A DNA stretch of 64,000 nt from Sphingobium sp. SYK-6. Lineage in GTDB: Bacteria > Pseudomonadota > Alphaproteobacteria > Sphingomonadales > Sphingomonadaceae. A program made the translations under genes and the position numbers. Of the stretch, positions 44,566 to 53,191 are shown piece after piece. Numbering within the stretch: position 1 is the stretch's first letter; every line of letters starts with the position of its first letter. The stretch lies in the NCBI RefSeq assembly GCF_000283515.1, contig NC_015976.1:1488001-1552000 (forward strand), in the 5' to 3' direction. The notes below the pieces were generated by a model, which worked only from the letters and a program-made list of their open reading frames with translations, did no database searches and was not told the origin of the DNA.

Positions 44566-46431
44566 TCAGGCGCTGATCGCCTCCAGGGCTTCGCTCGCTT
44601 CCATCCATGCGATCTCGGCTGTCTCGATCATCGTGGAAAGCCGGCCGCGCTCCTTCATCAGTTCGGCGGGGGACAGGCTGGAGAACGCCGTATCGGCCTT
44701 CCGCGGATCGGCCAGGGCTTCGTCGATCCTGCCGCGTTCGGCCAGCAGGCGAGCGAGGGCGGCTTCCGACTTGTCGGCGGCCTTGCGCAATGTCTGCTGC
44801 TTCTCCCGGGCATCGGCCGCGAGGCGCTTGGCTTCCTTCCGGTCGGCGCCGGACGCCTTGGAATCCGTGCCCGGCTTGCTCAGGACGAAGGCGATATAAT
44901 CGTCCAGCGATCCATCGAACTCCTTCGCCGTCCCGCTATCGACCAGCACAAGACGATCGGCCGTCATCTCGAGCATATGGCGGTCGTGGCTGACGACGAT
45001 CACCGCGCCGGAATAAGCGTTGAGCGCCTGGATCAGGGCCTCGCGCGCATCGACATCCAGATGGTTGGTCGGCTCGTCGAGGATCAGCAGATGGGGCGCA
45101 TCGCGCGTGATGAGCGCCAGCGCCAGCCGCGCGCGTTCGCCGCCGGAGAGCTTGCCGACGAGAGTCGTCGCCTTCTGGGCCGGGAAGCCGAAACGGCCCA
45201 ACTGCGCACGTACCGCCGACTGGCTGGCGCCCTTCATCAGCGCGGTCATGTGCTGAAGCGGCGTTTCGTCGCGGTCCAGCTCCTCGACCTGATACTGGGT
45301 GAAATAGCCCACGCGCATCTTGCCGCTGCTGTTCATTGCGCCTTCCATTGGCGCAAGCTGCGCGGCAAGCAGGCGCGCGAGAGTCGTCTTGCCGTTGCCG
45401 TTGCGCCCCAGCAGCGCGACGCGATCATCCGGGTCAAGCCGCAGATTGAGCCGCCGCAGGATCGGCGTCTCGTCATAGCCGACCGCCGCCATGTCGAGCG
45501 TGATCAGCGGGGGGCGCAGCTCATCGGGATCGGGGAAGTCGAAGGTCAGCGTCGGATCATCGACCAGTTCCGCGATCGGCTGCATCCGGGCAAGGGCCTT
45601 GGCGCGCGACTGCGCCTGCTTGGCCGTGGAAGCGCGCGCCGAATTGCGCGCGACATAATCGCGCAGCTTCTCCCGCTCCGCCTGCTGCTTCGCCTGCGCC
45701 GAGGCGAGCTGCGCCTGTCGTTCGGCCCGCTGCCGCTCGAAGGCATCGTAGCCGCCGGGATAAAGCGTCAGCTTGCCGCTGCCCAGATGCAGGATATGGT
45801 CGACGACATTGTTCAGGAAATCGCGCTCATGGCTGACCAGCAGGATCGTCGCGGGATAGGCGCGCAGGAAATCCTCCAGCCACATCACCGCTTCCAGATC
45901 GAGGTGGTTCGACGGCTCGTCGAGCAGCAGCAGGTCGGGCTGTGAGAACAGCAGGCTGGCGAGGGCCACGCGCATCCGCCAGCCGCCGGAAAAGCTGGAA
46001 AGCGGGCGCTGCTGCGCCTCCTCGTCGAAGCCCAGTCCGTTCAGGATCTGCGCCGCGCGGGACGGGGCAGTGTAGGCATCGATCGCCATCAGCCGATCGT
46101 AGATTTCGCCCAAGCGGTCGGGGTCTTCGGTCGCTTCGCTCTCGGTGAGCAGGGCGGCGCGCTCGGTATCGGCATTGAGCACGGTTTCCAGCGGCGTTTC
46201 CTCGCCGCCGGGCGCTTCCTGCGCGATATAGCCCAGCCGGGCGCCGCGCGGCATCTCGACCGAGCCGATGTCCGGCTCCAGCATGCCAGCGATGACCCGC
46301 ACCAGGGTCGTCTTGCCCGCGCCATTGCGGCCGACCAGCCCGACGCGTCCGCGCGGGGGCAGCTTGGCCGTGGCAGCATCCAGGATGGTCCGCCCGCCGA
46401 GGCGAACCGTGATATCGTTGAGATTGAGCAT
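44566..46431 (-). CDS. ABC-F family ATPase (YheS/Uup type)
   Basis: 621-residue cytoplasmic protein with two ABC domains and no membrane segment. Walker A motifs are GRNGAGKTTLV and GRNGNGKTTLA; signatures are LSSFSGGWRMRVALA and LSGGERARLALA. Walker B motifs are followed by DEPSNHLD / DEPTNHLD. A charged coiled linker (FERQRAERQAQLASAQAKQQ) lies between the domains, and a C-terminal coiled coil is present. ABC-F proteins act on ribosomes. ATG 46431 (MLNLNDITVRLGG) is the start. Confidence 0.93.
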   Translation of the reverse strand: MLNLNDITVRLGGRTILDAATAKLPPRGRVGLVGRNGAGKTTLVRVIAGMLEPDIGSVEMPRGARLGYIAQEAPGGEETPLETVLNADTERAALLTESEATEDPDRLGEIYDRLMAIDAYTAPSRAAQILNGLGFDEEAQQRPLSSFSGGWRMRVALASLLFSQPDLLLLDEPSNHLDLEAVMWLEDFLRAYPATILLVSHERDFLNNVVDHILHLGSGKLTLYPGGYDAFERQRAERQAQLASAQAKQQAEREKLRDYVARNSARASTAKQAQSRAKALARMQPIAELVDDPTLTFDFPDPDELRPPLITLDMAAVGYDETPILRRLNLRLDPDDRVALLGRNGNGKTTLARLLAAQLAPMEGAMNSSGKMRVGYFTQYQVEELDRDETPLQHMTALMKGASQSAVRAQLGRFGFPAQKATTLVGKLSGGERARLALALITRDAPHLLILDEPTNHLDVDAREALIQALNAYSGAVIVVSHDRHMLEMTADRLVLVDSGTAKEFDGSLDDYIAFVLSKPGTDSKASGADRKEAKRLAADAREKQQTLRKAADKSEAALARLLAERGRIDEALADPRKADTAFSSLSPAELMKERGRLSTMIETAEIAWMEASEALEAISA

Positions 46432-46573
46432 GCGCGGCCCATTAGCAGAGCGACGCGCTGCCCCCAAGTGGGGATGTCAGCATTGTGAATGCGCGCGCTG
46501 CCCGGCCCTTGCGCGATCGCCCGGGGCTCGCTGCGGCCGCCGGAAAAAGAGACCTTCCCATTGGGTTGATTGA

Positions 46574-46593
46574 TGATATGATACAGCATATCA
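46574..46593. promoter_or_regulatory. Perfect 20-bp dyad, Zur/Fur-like operator candidate
   Basis: TGATATGATACAGCATATCA: perfect 7-bp arms around ATACAG, ending 17 bp before the ATG of the first gene of the histidine-rich ABC operon. A -10-like TATGAT lies inside it, so a bound repressor would block transcription. AT-rich palindromes of this size are typical of Fur-superfamily regulators such as Zur; assignment to Zur is inference from the operon content. Confidence 0.55.
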
Positions 46594-46610
46594 AAAAATG
46601 GAGACTCGTC

Positions 46611-46886
46611 ATGCGGACCTTTCATGCCGGTCTGGCTCTGTGCCTGTTCATTGTTCCGCCTGGCGCTTCGGCTTGCGAACTGGAGGCTATGGGTTTTGGC
46701 CGTTTCTCGCCGTTTCACGATTATATGCGGCAAACCACGCCGGCTGCGGCATCCGGGGCACCCGCGTCCACGGAGAATGAGAGCCGCCCTGAGCCACTGC
46801 CTCCCTCCGGCGCGACTTATGTGGCCATTTCGACCCAACCCCGGGACGACGCCAGCCCGGTTCGGAAGGAGCCGTCGGCCAACTAG
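46611..46886 (+). CDS. Small exported protein, first gene of the His-rich ABC operon
   Basis: 91 residues from ATG 46611, preceded by TGGAG. The signal peptide MRTFHAGLALCLFIVPPGASA is followed by CELEAMGFGRFSPFHDYMRQ and a low-complexity Pro/Ser/Glu-rich tail. A Cys directly after the signal segment could make it a lipoprotein, although the residues before it (GASA) are not a classical lipobox. Unrecognised family; it lies 24 bp upstream of the ABC ATPase gene. Confidence 0.7.
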   Translation: MRTFHAGLALCLFIVPPGASACELEAMGFGRFSPFHDYMRQTTPAAASGAPASTENESRPEPLPPSGATYVAISTQPRDDASPVRKEPSAN

Positions 46887-46910
46887 AATGACTGTTTGCG
46901 TGGTTATGCC

Positions 46911-47564
46911 ATGATCCTTTCCATCAGCGGCCTGTCGCATGGCTTTGCCGATCGTCCCGTCCTGCGCGGCTTCGCGCTCGACCTCGCGCGGGGCGAACAT
47001 ATGCTTCTCCTCGGGCCATCCGGCTCGGGCAAGACGACACTCATCAATGCTGTCGCCGGCCTGCTGACGCCGGACGAGGGCGTGATCGCCATCGAAGGCG
47101 AAGTCATCAATCAGCTCGGCGCGGCCGAGCGTGATCGACTGCGTCGGCGCAGGATCGGCATCATTTTCCAGTCCCTGCGTCTGGTCTCGGCGCTTTCCGT
47201 GCGGGACAATCTGCGCCTCGCCCAGCGCCTCTCTGGCGGGGGTGTCGACGAAGCGGCCATCGCGGCCTTGCTCGATCAGGTCGGTATCGGACATCGAGCC
47301 GATGCCAAGCCGCGAGCGCTCAGTCAGGGCGAGGCACAGCGTGCCGCCATCGCTCGCGCCCTGGTCGGCAAGCCGGCCCTCCTGATCGCCGACGAGCCCA
47401 CCTCCGCGCTCGACGACACCAATGCCGAGCGGGTTGCGCGTCTCCTGCTGGAGACGGCCGACCACAATGGCTCGACCCTGCTTGTCGCGACCCATGATGC
47501 GCGCCTCAAGGCATTCATTCCGCGCAGCCGCACGCTGGCGCCCGCGCTGTCGGAGGCCGCATGA
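46911..47564 (+). CDS. ABC transporter ATP-binding protein (LolD/MacB type)
   Basis: 217 residues from ATG 46911; a TTG at 46896 is also in frame. Walker A GPSGSGKTTL, Q-loop IGIIFQSLRLVSALSV, a shortened signature LSQGEAQRAAIARALV, Walker B LLIADEPTSALDD and H-loop LVATHDARL are visible. The family works with FtsX-type permeases that move substrate by mechanotransmission rather than by channel transport. It overlaps the permease gene (ATGA). Confidence 0.92.
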   Translation: MILSISGLSHGFADRPVLRGFALDLARGEHMLLLGPSGSGKTTLINAVAGLLTPDEGVIAIEGEVINQLGAAERDRLRRRRIGIIFQSLRLVSALSVRDNLRLAQRLSGGGVDEAAIAALLDQVGIGHRADAKPRALSQGEAQRAAIARALVGKPALLIADEPTSALDDTNAERVARLLLETADHNGSTLLVATHDARLKAFIPRSRTLAPALSEAA

Positions 47565-48823
47565 TCCGCCTTGCCTTTGCCTATCTGCGTGATCGGCCGC
47601 TGATGACGGCGCTCAACGTGCTTCTTCTCGCCTTCGCCGTCGCGACGCTGGTCATCCTGCTCTCGGTATCGACACAGCTCGGCTCGCGCTTCGAGCGGGA
47701 TGCGCGCGGCATCGATCTGGTGGTGGGCGCGAAAGGCTCGCCGCTGCAGCTGATCCTTTCCAGCATCTACCATATCGACGCGCCGACGGGAAACATCCCG
47801 CTGGACAGCGTCGATCTGCTGCGCGCCGATCCTTCGGTCCGACAAGTCATTCCCCTGGCACTCGGCGACAATTTTCGCGGCTATCGCATTGTCGGCACCG
47901 AGGTCGCCTATGTCGACCATTTCGGGGCCAAGCTGGCGGAAGGGCGGATGTTCACCGCGCCGCAGCAGGTCGTCATCGGAGCCGGCGTCGCCAGGGCGCT
48001 GGGCATGAAGCTCGGTCAGCGCTTCGTCGGCTCGCACGGGCTGGAGGCTGATGAAGGTGCCGGCGAGCATGAGCATTCCCCTTTCACCACAGTGGGCATT
48101 CTGGCGCCGACCGGCAGCGTCATCGACCGCCTCATCCTGACATCGGTCGAGAGCGTCTGGGACGTTCACGGCATCGCGCATCATCATCATGATGATGAAG
48201 CCGGGGAGCACCATGACCATGAGGCCGAGGCGCATCACGAGCATGAACCCAATCTCACCGGCCGCGAGGCCCTGAAACCCGAGGTGACCGCGCTGCTGGT
48301 CTCCTACAAGTCGGCCTTCGGTGCCGTGCGCCTTCCGATCATGATCAACCGCCAGACCAACATGCAGGCCGCCGTTCCGGCGATCGAGACCGCTCGCCTG
48401 CTTTCCCTGCTGGGCGTCGGCATCGACGGCGCGCGCGCATTCGCCTGGCTGCTCGCCGCGACCGGCGGCCTGTCGATCTTCGTGGCCCTGCTGGCCGCTG
48501 CCACCGCGCGGGAAGGTGATCTCGCCCTGTTGCGGATCATGGGGGCCAGTCCCTGGCAAGTCTTCGGGACGATCCTGGCGGAAGGCCTGATCATCGCAGC
48601 GGCCGGCGCGATGGCCGGCTTCGTGCTGGGCCATGCCGCGCTGGCGCTCGCGACCCGGATGCTCCCCCAACTGGGCGACTTCGGCTTTGATCCCTTCGCG
48701 CTTCCGCCGGGGGAGGGCAGCATCGTCCTCGCCGTTCTCGCCATCGGCCTCGTTGCCGCGCTCATCCCGGGCCTGCGCGTGTTCCGCACCGATCTGGTGC
48801 GCACGCTCGCCCGGACAAGCTAG
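47561..48823 (+). CDS. FtsX/MacB-type permease with histidine-rich periplasmic loop
   Basis: 420 residues. One N-terminal helix (about 15-37) is followed by a large periplasmic domain (about 40-315) and three C-terminal helices (about 320-415), the MacB/FtsX layout. Residues 203-229 contain eleven histidines among Asp/Glu (HHHHDDEAGEHHDHEAEAHH), with two more at 170 and 172, so metal binding, probably zinc, is likely. Together with the ATPase and DUF3299 protein this resembles zinc-linked ABC clusters; direction of transport is unknown. Confidence 0.9.
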   Translation: MIRLAFAYLRDRPLMTALNVLLLAFAVATLVILLSVSTQLGSRFERDARGIDLVVGAKGSPLQLILSSIYHIDAPTGNIPLDSVDLLRADPSVRQVIPLALGDNFRGYRIVGTEVAYVDHFGAKLAEGRMFTAPQQVVIGAGVARALGMKLGQRFVGSHGLEADEGAGEHEHSPFTTVGILAPTGSVIDRLILTSVESVWDVHGIAHHHHDDEAGEHHDHEAEAHHEHEPNLTGREALKPEVTALLVSYKSAFGAVRLPIMINRQTNMQAAVPAIETARLLSLLGVGIDGARAFAWLLAATGGLSIFVALLAAATAREGDLALLRIMGASPWQVFGTILAEGLIIAAAGAMAGFVLGHAALALATRMLPQLGDFGFDPFALPPGEGSIVLAVLAIGLVAALIPGLRVFRTDLVRTLARTS

Positions 48824-48828
48824 GAGTT

Positions 48829-49341
48829 ATGTCCATGCGCCCCGCCTGCCTCGCAGCCCTTGCGGCCATCACGCTCCTTGCCGCTCCGCTTTCCGGCGCG
48901 ATGCAGGAGACCGGCCGCGTCCCCGATCCCAAGGTCAAGGATATCTGGCAGCCCGCCAAGACGCCGGCGGGCGGGATCGCCTGGTCCATGCTGGAGACGA
49001 CCAAGCTCAGCGATCGCACCGATCCCAAGACCAACATCATCTATACCAAGCCGATTTTCCCGCCCGCGATCAAGGCACTCGCGGGCAAGCCGATCAAGGT
49101 CGCGGGCTGGATGATGCCGCTCGACAACGCGGCGCGGCAGAAGCACTGGGTGCTGCTCGGCTATCCCCCCGGATGCCCCTTCCACATGCATGCGCTGCCC
49201 AATCAGTTCATCGAAGTGATGGCTGCCGAACCCTTTCCGGTCAACGAGAGCAAGGTCCATGTGATCACCGGCACGCTGCAGCTGGTCGGCCAGGACGAAA
49301 GCGGCATCTTCTATCGCCTCGTCAACGCACGGTCCGCGTAA
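48829..49341 (+). CDS. Exported DUF3299 protein
   Basis: 170 residues with a signal peptide (CLAALAAITLLAAPLSGAM). The DUF3299 core is visible: KPIKVAGWMMPLDN, KHWVLLGYPPGCPFHMHALP (Cys116, His119, His121) and HVITGTLQLVGQDESGIFYRL. The Cys/His cluster could bind metal. The start may be ATG 48829 or 48835; AGGAG suits the second better. Located directly after the permease, it likely acts with it in the periplasm. Function unknown. Confidence 0.87.
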   Translation: MSMRPACLAALAAITLLAAPLSGAMQETGRVPDPKVKDIWQPAKTPAGGIAWSMLETTKLSDRTDPKTNIIYTKPIFPPAIKALAGKPIKVAGWMMPLDNAARQKHWVLLGYPPGCPFHMHALPNQFIEVMAAEPFPVNESKVHVITGTLQLVGQDESGIFYRLVNARSA

Positions 49342-49642
49342 CGGAGCAGCGCCGGTAGAGGCGTTTTCTCGCTGGCGTAGATCGGGAATTGCCCAGGCCT
49401 GATGTGACGGCGTTGACCGTGCTCCATAGCCTCAGGCTATTGCGCGGCGCAGCTTTTTTGGGGGACGAGGCGTCCAATCGCTCTAGAATGAAGGCAATCG
49501 CGCTTCTCTATAGGCCGCGCCGGACCGGCGCGGCCTTGTGGTTCTGGTGGCACGAAGAGTCTGCAGACCAGATCCTGTCGAGAAGCCCAGTCTTTCCGGT
49601 CGCAGTGCAGCGTCCATCCACCTTTTGCGGAGAAACCGTCGC
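49342..49642. other. Promoter region of the first DAACS transporter
   Basis: 301 bp without a credible gene. It contains the LysR-type box at 49426-49440. The short frame found here on the plus strand shows no family features. Confidence 0.5.
49426..49440. promoter_or_regulatory. LysR-type box 1 (upstream of DAACS transporter)
   Basis: ATAGCCTCAGGCTAT, a perfect 6-bp inverted repeat (ATAGCC/GGCTAT) with the T-N11-A form of LysR operators. It is nearly identical to the boxes at 52052 and 54135 and lies about 200 bp before the transporter start. Confidence 0.65.
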
Positions 49643-51001
49643 ATGGCACCGCGCCTTACGCGTTATATCATCATGGGCATGGTGCTCGGCGTGGCGGCCG
49701 GGACGGGGGCGCATTTTGCGCTTGGGGAGAATGCGGAACTCTCTGGACGGGTGGCCGGCTATCTTCATCTGCCGGCGGACGTGTTCCTGCATCTCATCAA
49801 GATGATCATCGCGCCGCTGGTATTCTCGACGCTGGTGGCGGGGATCGCGCATATGGGCGACAGCGCGGCACTTGGGCGGATCGGGGGACGGGCGATCGGC
49901 TGGTTCCTGGTCGCCAGCCTGATCTCGATCGGCCTGGGCCTTGTGATGGTGAACCTGCTGGCGCCGGGGGAGGGGCTCAACCTCACGCGCACGGCGGCGG
50001 AGGCCGGTGCAGCCGGCGGCATGGGCATCGAGACCGGCGGGCTCAACCTGCGCGATTTCATCCTGCACATCTTCCCCACGTCGATGGTGCAGGCCATGGC
50101 GGACAACCAGATTCTCCAGATCGTGGTCTTCTCGCTGTTCGTCGGAGTGGCACTCACGGCGATCGGGGAGAAGGGCAAGCCGATCGTCACGCTGGTGGAA
50201 TCGCTGGTCGAGCTCATGCTGCAGGTGACCGGTTATGTGATGCGGGTCTCGCCGATCGCGGTGTTCGGTGCGCTGGCCGCCTCGATCACGCGGGAAGGGC
50301 CCGGCGTGCTGCTGACCTATGGCGAGCTGGTGGGCGAGTTCTACATCGCGCTGTTCCTGCTGTGGGGACTGCTGATCCTGGCCGGTGCGTTCTTCCTGGG
50401 GCGGCGCATCCTCACGCTGCTGCGCTATGTGCGCGAGCCGGTGCTGCTGGCCTTCTCCACCGCATCCTCGGAAGCGGCCTATCCCAAGATGCTGGAGCAG
50501 CTGGACCGGTTTGGCGTGCCGCGCCGCATCTACAGCTTCGTGCTGCCGCTGGGCTACAGCTTCAATCTCGACGGCTCGATGATGTATGCCAGCTTCGCGA
50601 CGATCTTCATCGCGCAGGCCTATGGCATCGATCTCCCGATCCTCACGCAGATCACCATCCTGCTGGTGCTGATGGTGACGAGCAAGGGCATTGCCGCGGT
50701 GCCGCGGGCGAGCCTGGTGGTGGTCGCCGCGACGCTGGGGCAGTTCAACCTGCCGGTCGAAGGCATCGCGTTCATCCTCGCGGTGGATCACTTCATGGAC
50801 ATGGGCCGCACCGCGACCAATGTGCTGGGCAATGCCATCGCGACATCGGTGGTGACGAAGTGGGAAGGCATGCTCGAGGTCGAGGAGCCCGAATATGTGG
50901 CCCACCCCAAAGCCCCCGCCCACACCGCTGCCGATGGCCGCGCCGGCCTCGAACTCGCCGACGATATGGTCATCACGAGCGACAGCCACAAAGGCGCTTG
51001 A
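49643..51001 (+). CDS. DAACS-family dicarboxylate/amino acid:cation symporter
   Basis: 452-residue inner-membrane symporter related to DctA/GltP; substrates in the family are C4-dicarboxylates, glutamate and aspartate. Visible motifs are FSTASSEAAYPKMLEQ (hairpin 1), LPLGYSFNLDGSMMY, SKGIAAVPRAS (hairpin 2) and HFMDMGRTATNVLGN. ATG 49643 is the start, within 36 residues of the first hydrophobic stretch. It carries a LysR-type box in its promoter region, linking it to the LysR-dgcN-dgcA genes that follow. Import of D- or L-glutamate is a reasonable guess. Confidence 0.92.
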   Translation: MAPRLTRYIIMGMVLGVAAGTGAHFALGENAELSGRVAGYLHLPADVFLHLIKMIIAPLVFSTLVAGIAHMGDSAALGRIGGRAIGWFLVASLISIGLGLVMVNLLAPGEGLNLTRTAAEAGAAGGMGIETGGLNLRDFILHIFPTSMVQAMADNQILQIVVFSLFVGVALTAIGEKGKPIVTLVESLVELMLQVTGYVMRVSPIAVFGALAASITREGPGVLLTYGELVGEFYIALFLLWGLLILAGAFFLGRRILTLLRYVREPVLLAFSTASSEAAYPKMLEQLDRFGVPRRIYSFVLPLGYSFNLDGSMMYASFATIFIAQAYGIDLPILTQITILLVLMVTSKGIAAVPRASLVVVAATLGQFNLPVEGIAFILAVDHFMDMGRTATNVLGNAIATSVVTKWEGMLEVEEPEYVAHPKAPAHTAADGRAGLELADDMVITSDSHKGA

Positions 51002-51167
51002 GGCAGAACGCGGCGGCCGACAAATGTGCTGCAGGGTTGGGGCGCCATCACCCTTTTGAAGGACGGCCCGGAAGCTGGTATCGCGGAGGAATGGAGCGCG
51101 GAGTTGACATTCGCCTGCCCTGTGGCGTTTCAGCAGGGCGTCTCCTTTCCATGATCGGTCCCTGCCC

Positions 51168-52055
51168 GTGATCAGCTTGCGCCATATCGAGGTTTTCCAC
51201 GCCGTTTACAGCAACGGCTCGGTCAGCGGCGCCGCGCGTTCGCTCAACGTTTCGCAGCCGTCGGTTACCAAGGTGCTCAAACATGCCGAGATGCTGCTCG
51301 GCTTCCCGCTGTTCGAACGCGCGAAGGGTGGCCTCGTCCCGACCGAGGATGCGCACACGCTCTTCGCCGACGTCGCGGAGATCCAGGATCGCGTCTACGC
51401 CTTGCGTCAGGCGAGCAAGAATTTGCGACAGGGCCGGACAGGGACGCTGCGCATCTCGGCGTTGCCGTCGCTCAGCCTCAATGTGCTGCCCGCGACGGCC
51501 GCGCGGTTCCTCGCCACGCATCAGGGTGTGGGCTTCGACCTGCAAACGGTCCACCATGAGGATATGGTGCGCAAGCTCTATGAGCGCGAAACCGATGTCG
51601 TGATCGGATATGAAGTGCCGCCCGACGCGCCGGTCTCCCATCGCTGGCTGGGCGAGGCGGAGCTGGTCGTCCTGTTCCGGGACGAGGACATGCCGGACCC
51701 ACCGGCGCGCATCGCTTTCGAGGAGCTCAAGGGGCGACCTTTCATCAGCCCGATCCGCAGCGGGCCTGTGGGGCGGCTTCTTCTGGCGGAGCTGCAGCGT
51801 CTTGACGTGCATCTCGACGAAGTCGTCTCGGCGCGCACTTTCTACATTGCCTCGGCGCTGGTCCAGGCAGGTGTTGGCATGGCGATCGTCGACAATTTCA
51901 CGGCGCATGCAGCGCTCGCACCCGGCGTGAGCTATCGACCGCTGCAGCCGTCGCTGGTGTTCGACGTCCATGCGATTCATCTGCAGAACCGGCCGCCATC
52001 GGGCCTTGCGACCGCCTTTCTGAAGCTCATGGGGGACGCCATCGAGAGCCTATAG
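51168..52055 (+). CDS. LysR-family transcriptional regulator of the D-amino acid locus
   Basis: 295 residues from GTG 51168. HTH: LRHIEVFHAVYSNGSVSGAARSLNVSQPSVTKVLKHAEMLLGFPLFER. The effector domain runs from about residue 90 (TLRISALPSLSLNVLPATAARF). Three matching LysR boxes, one at its own stop codon, point to this protein as activator of the flanking genes. I found no box in the 166 bp before its own start. Confidence 0.93.
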   Translation: MISLRHIEVFHAVYSNGSVSGAARSLNVSQPSVTKVLKHAEMLLGFPLFERAKGGLVPTEDAHTLFADVAEIQDRVYALRQASKNLRQGRTGTLRISALPSLSLNVLPATAARFLATHQGVGFDLQTVHHEDMVRKLYERETDVVIGYEVPPDAPVSHRWLGEAELVVLFRDEDMPDPPARIAFEELKGRPFISPIRSGPVGRLLLAELQRLDVHLDEVVSARTFYIASALVQAGVGMAIVDNFTAHAALAPGVSYRPLQPSLVFDVHAIHLQNRPPSGLATAFLKLMGDAIESL

Positions 52056-52066
52056 CCTCGCGTTAT
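52052..52066. promoter_or_regulatory. LysR-type box 2 (upstream of dgcN)
   Basis: ATAGCCTCGCGTTAT, core of a larger dyad (CCTATA ... TATAGG, 52049-52069). It overlaps the TAG stop of the LysR gene and ends 87 bp before the dgcN ATG. It matches box 1 at 12 of 15 positions. Confidence 0.65.
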
Positions 52067-52153
52067 AGGGTGGCGGGAGCTTGCTATGCGACGCCGTGCG
52101 CGCCGACGCTCTATCGCGTTTGCGAAATAACCCGCAAACAATGAGAGCGTTCG

Positions 52154-53191
52154 ATGATCCCACATCCCTATTTCCTGTATCTCGGCCATTCTGTCGATGA
52201 AATCGGGATCAAGACCTCTCGCGGTCTCGCCGTGTTCCGTGGCGAGGACTGTGTCGGCGAGTTTCGCCATGACGATTGCCCGCTCACCCTGGGCCTGAAG
52301 CGCATGAGCTTCGAGGAAGCGGTGGCGGCCGGTGCCCGGACGCTGGTGCTTGGTATTGCCAATGCCGGCGGGCGGCTGGGCAAGGATCTGGTCGATGATG
52401 CCGAGGCGGCGCTCGCTGCGGGCCTCAACGTCGCGTCCGGCCTGCACCAGCGGTTGCGCGACGAGCCGCGTCTGGTCGCCGCCGCAGCGAAATATGGCAA
52501 GACCCTCTATGACGTGCGCGATCCGGCGGATGACCTGGAGGTCGGCAACGGCAAGGCGCGCGCCGGCTTGCGTTTGCTCACGGTCGGCACCGATTGCTCG
52601 GTGGGTAAGATGTACACGACGCTCCAGCTCGCGCGTGCCCTGCAGGCGCGCAAGATCGCGGCGGACTTCCGGGCCACCGGGCAGACGGGAATTCTCATCG
52701 CCGGGAGCGGCGTGCCGCTGGACGCCGTGATCGCGGACTTCATCTCGGGTGCGATCGAGCAGGTATCCCCTGCCCGCATCGATGGCGGCTGGGATCTGAT
52801 CGAGGGGCAGGGGTCGCTCTTCCACCCCTCCTTCGCCGGCGTATCCACCGGTCTGCTTCATGGTGCGCAGCCCGATGCGCTGGTGCTGTGCCACGAGCCG
52901 GGCCGTCCGCACATGCGCGGCCTGCCGCACTATCAGCTCCCTGATCTGGCCGAATGCCTTGAGGCCAATCTGCGTGTTGCGCGCCTGACCAATCCGGACG
53001 TGATTCCGGTGGGCATCGCCTTCAACACGTCCAAGATGGACCCGCAGGCCGCCCGGGCGCTGTGCGCCGAGACGGCGGCCGCCTTCGATCTCCCATGTGT
53101 CGACCCCGTTGCGATGGGTGTCGAGCCAATCATTGACCGGATTCTCGCATGCTTCGCACCCTCGACGTCCGCAACGACAGCTTCCCGCTGA
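52154..53191 (+). CDS. dgcN: DUF1611 protein, DgcN-type D-glutamate N-acetyltransferase
   Basis: 345-residue cytoplasmic DUF1611 protein. The N-terminal Rossmann-like domain covers about 1-135; the C-terminal P-loop domain has LTVGTDCSVGKMYTTLQLARAL (about 142-163) and LIEGQGSLFHPSFAGVS. Members paired with an L-Ala-D/L-Glu epimerase-like enzyme are described as DgcN, which acetylates D-glutamate. That exact pairing occurs here (43-bp overlap with the next gene). Function is assigned by family and context. Confidence 0.82.
   Translation: MIPHPYFLYLGHSVDEIGIKTSRGLAVFRGEDCVGEFRHDDCPLTLGLKRMSFEEAVAAGARTLVLGIANAGGRLGKDLVDDAEAALAAGLNVASGLHQRLRDEPRLVAAAAKYGKTLYDVRDPADDLEVGNGKARAGLRLLTVGTDCSVGKMYTTLQLARALQARKIAADFRATGQTGILIAGSGVPLDAVIADFISGAIEQVSPARIDGGWDLIEGQGSLFHPSFAGVSTGLLHGAQPDALVLCHEPGRPHMRGLPHYQLPDLAECLEANLRVARLTNPDVIPVGIAFNTSKMDPQAARALCAETAAAFDLPCVDPVAMGVEPIIDRILACFAPSTSATTASR

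Noticed and set aside
49389..49642. In-frame upstream extensions and short frames before the first DAACS transporter
   Set aside because: The sequence is Arg/Ser-rich noise; the transporter's own ATG at 49643 fits the family N-terminus.
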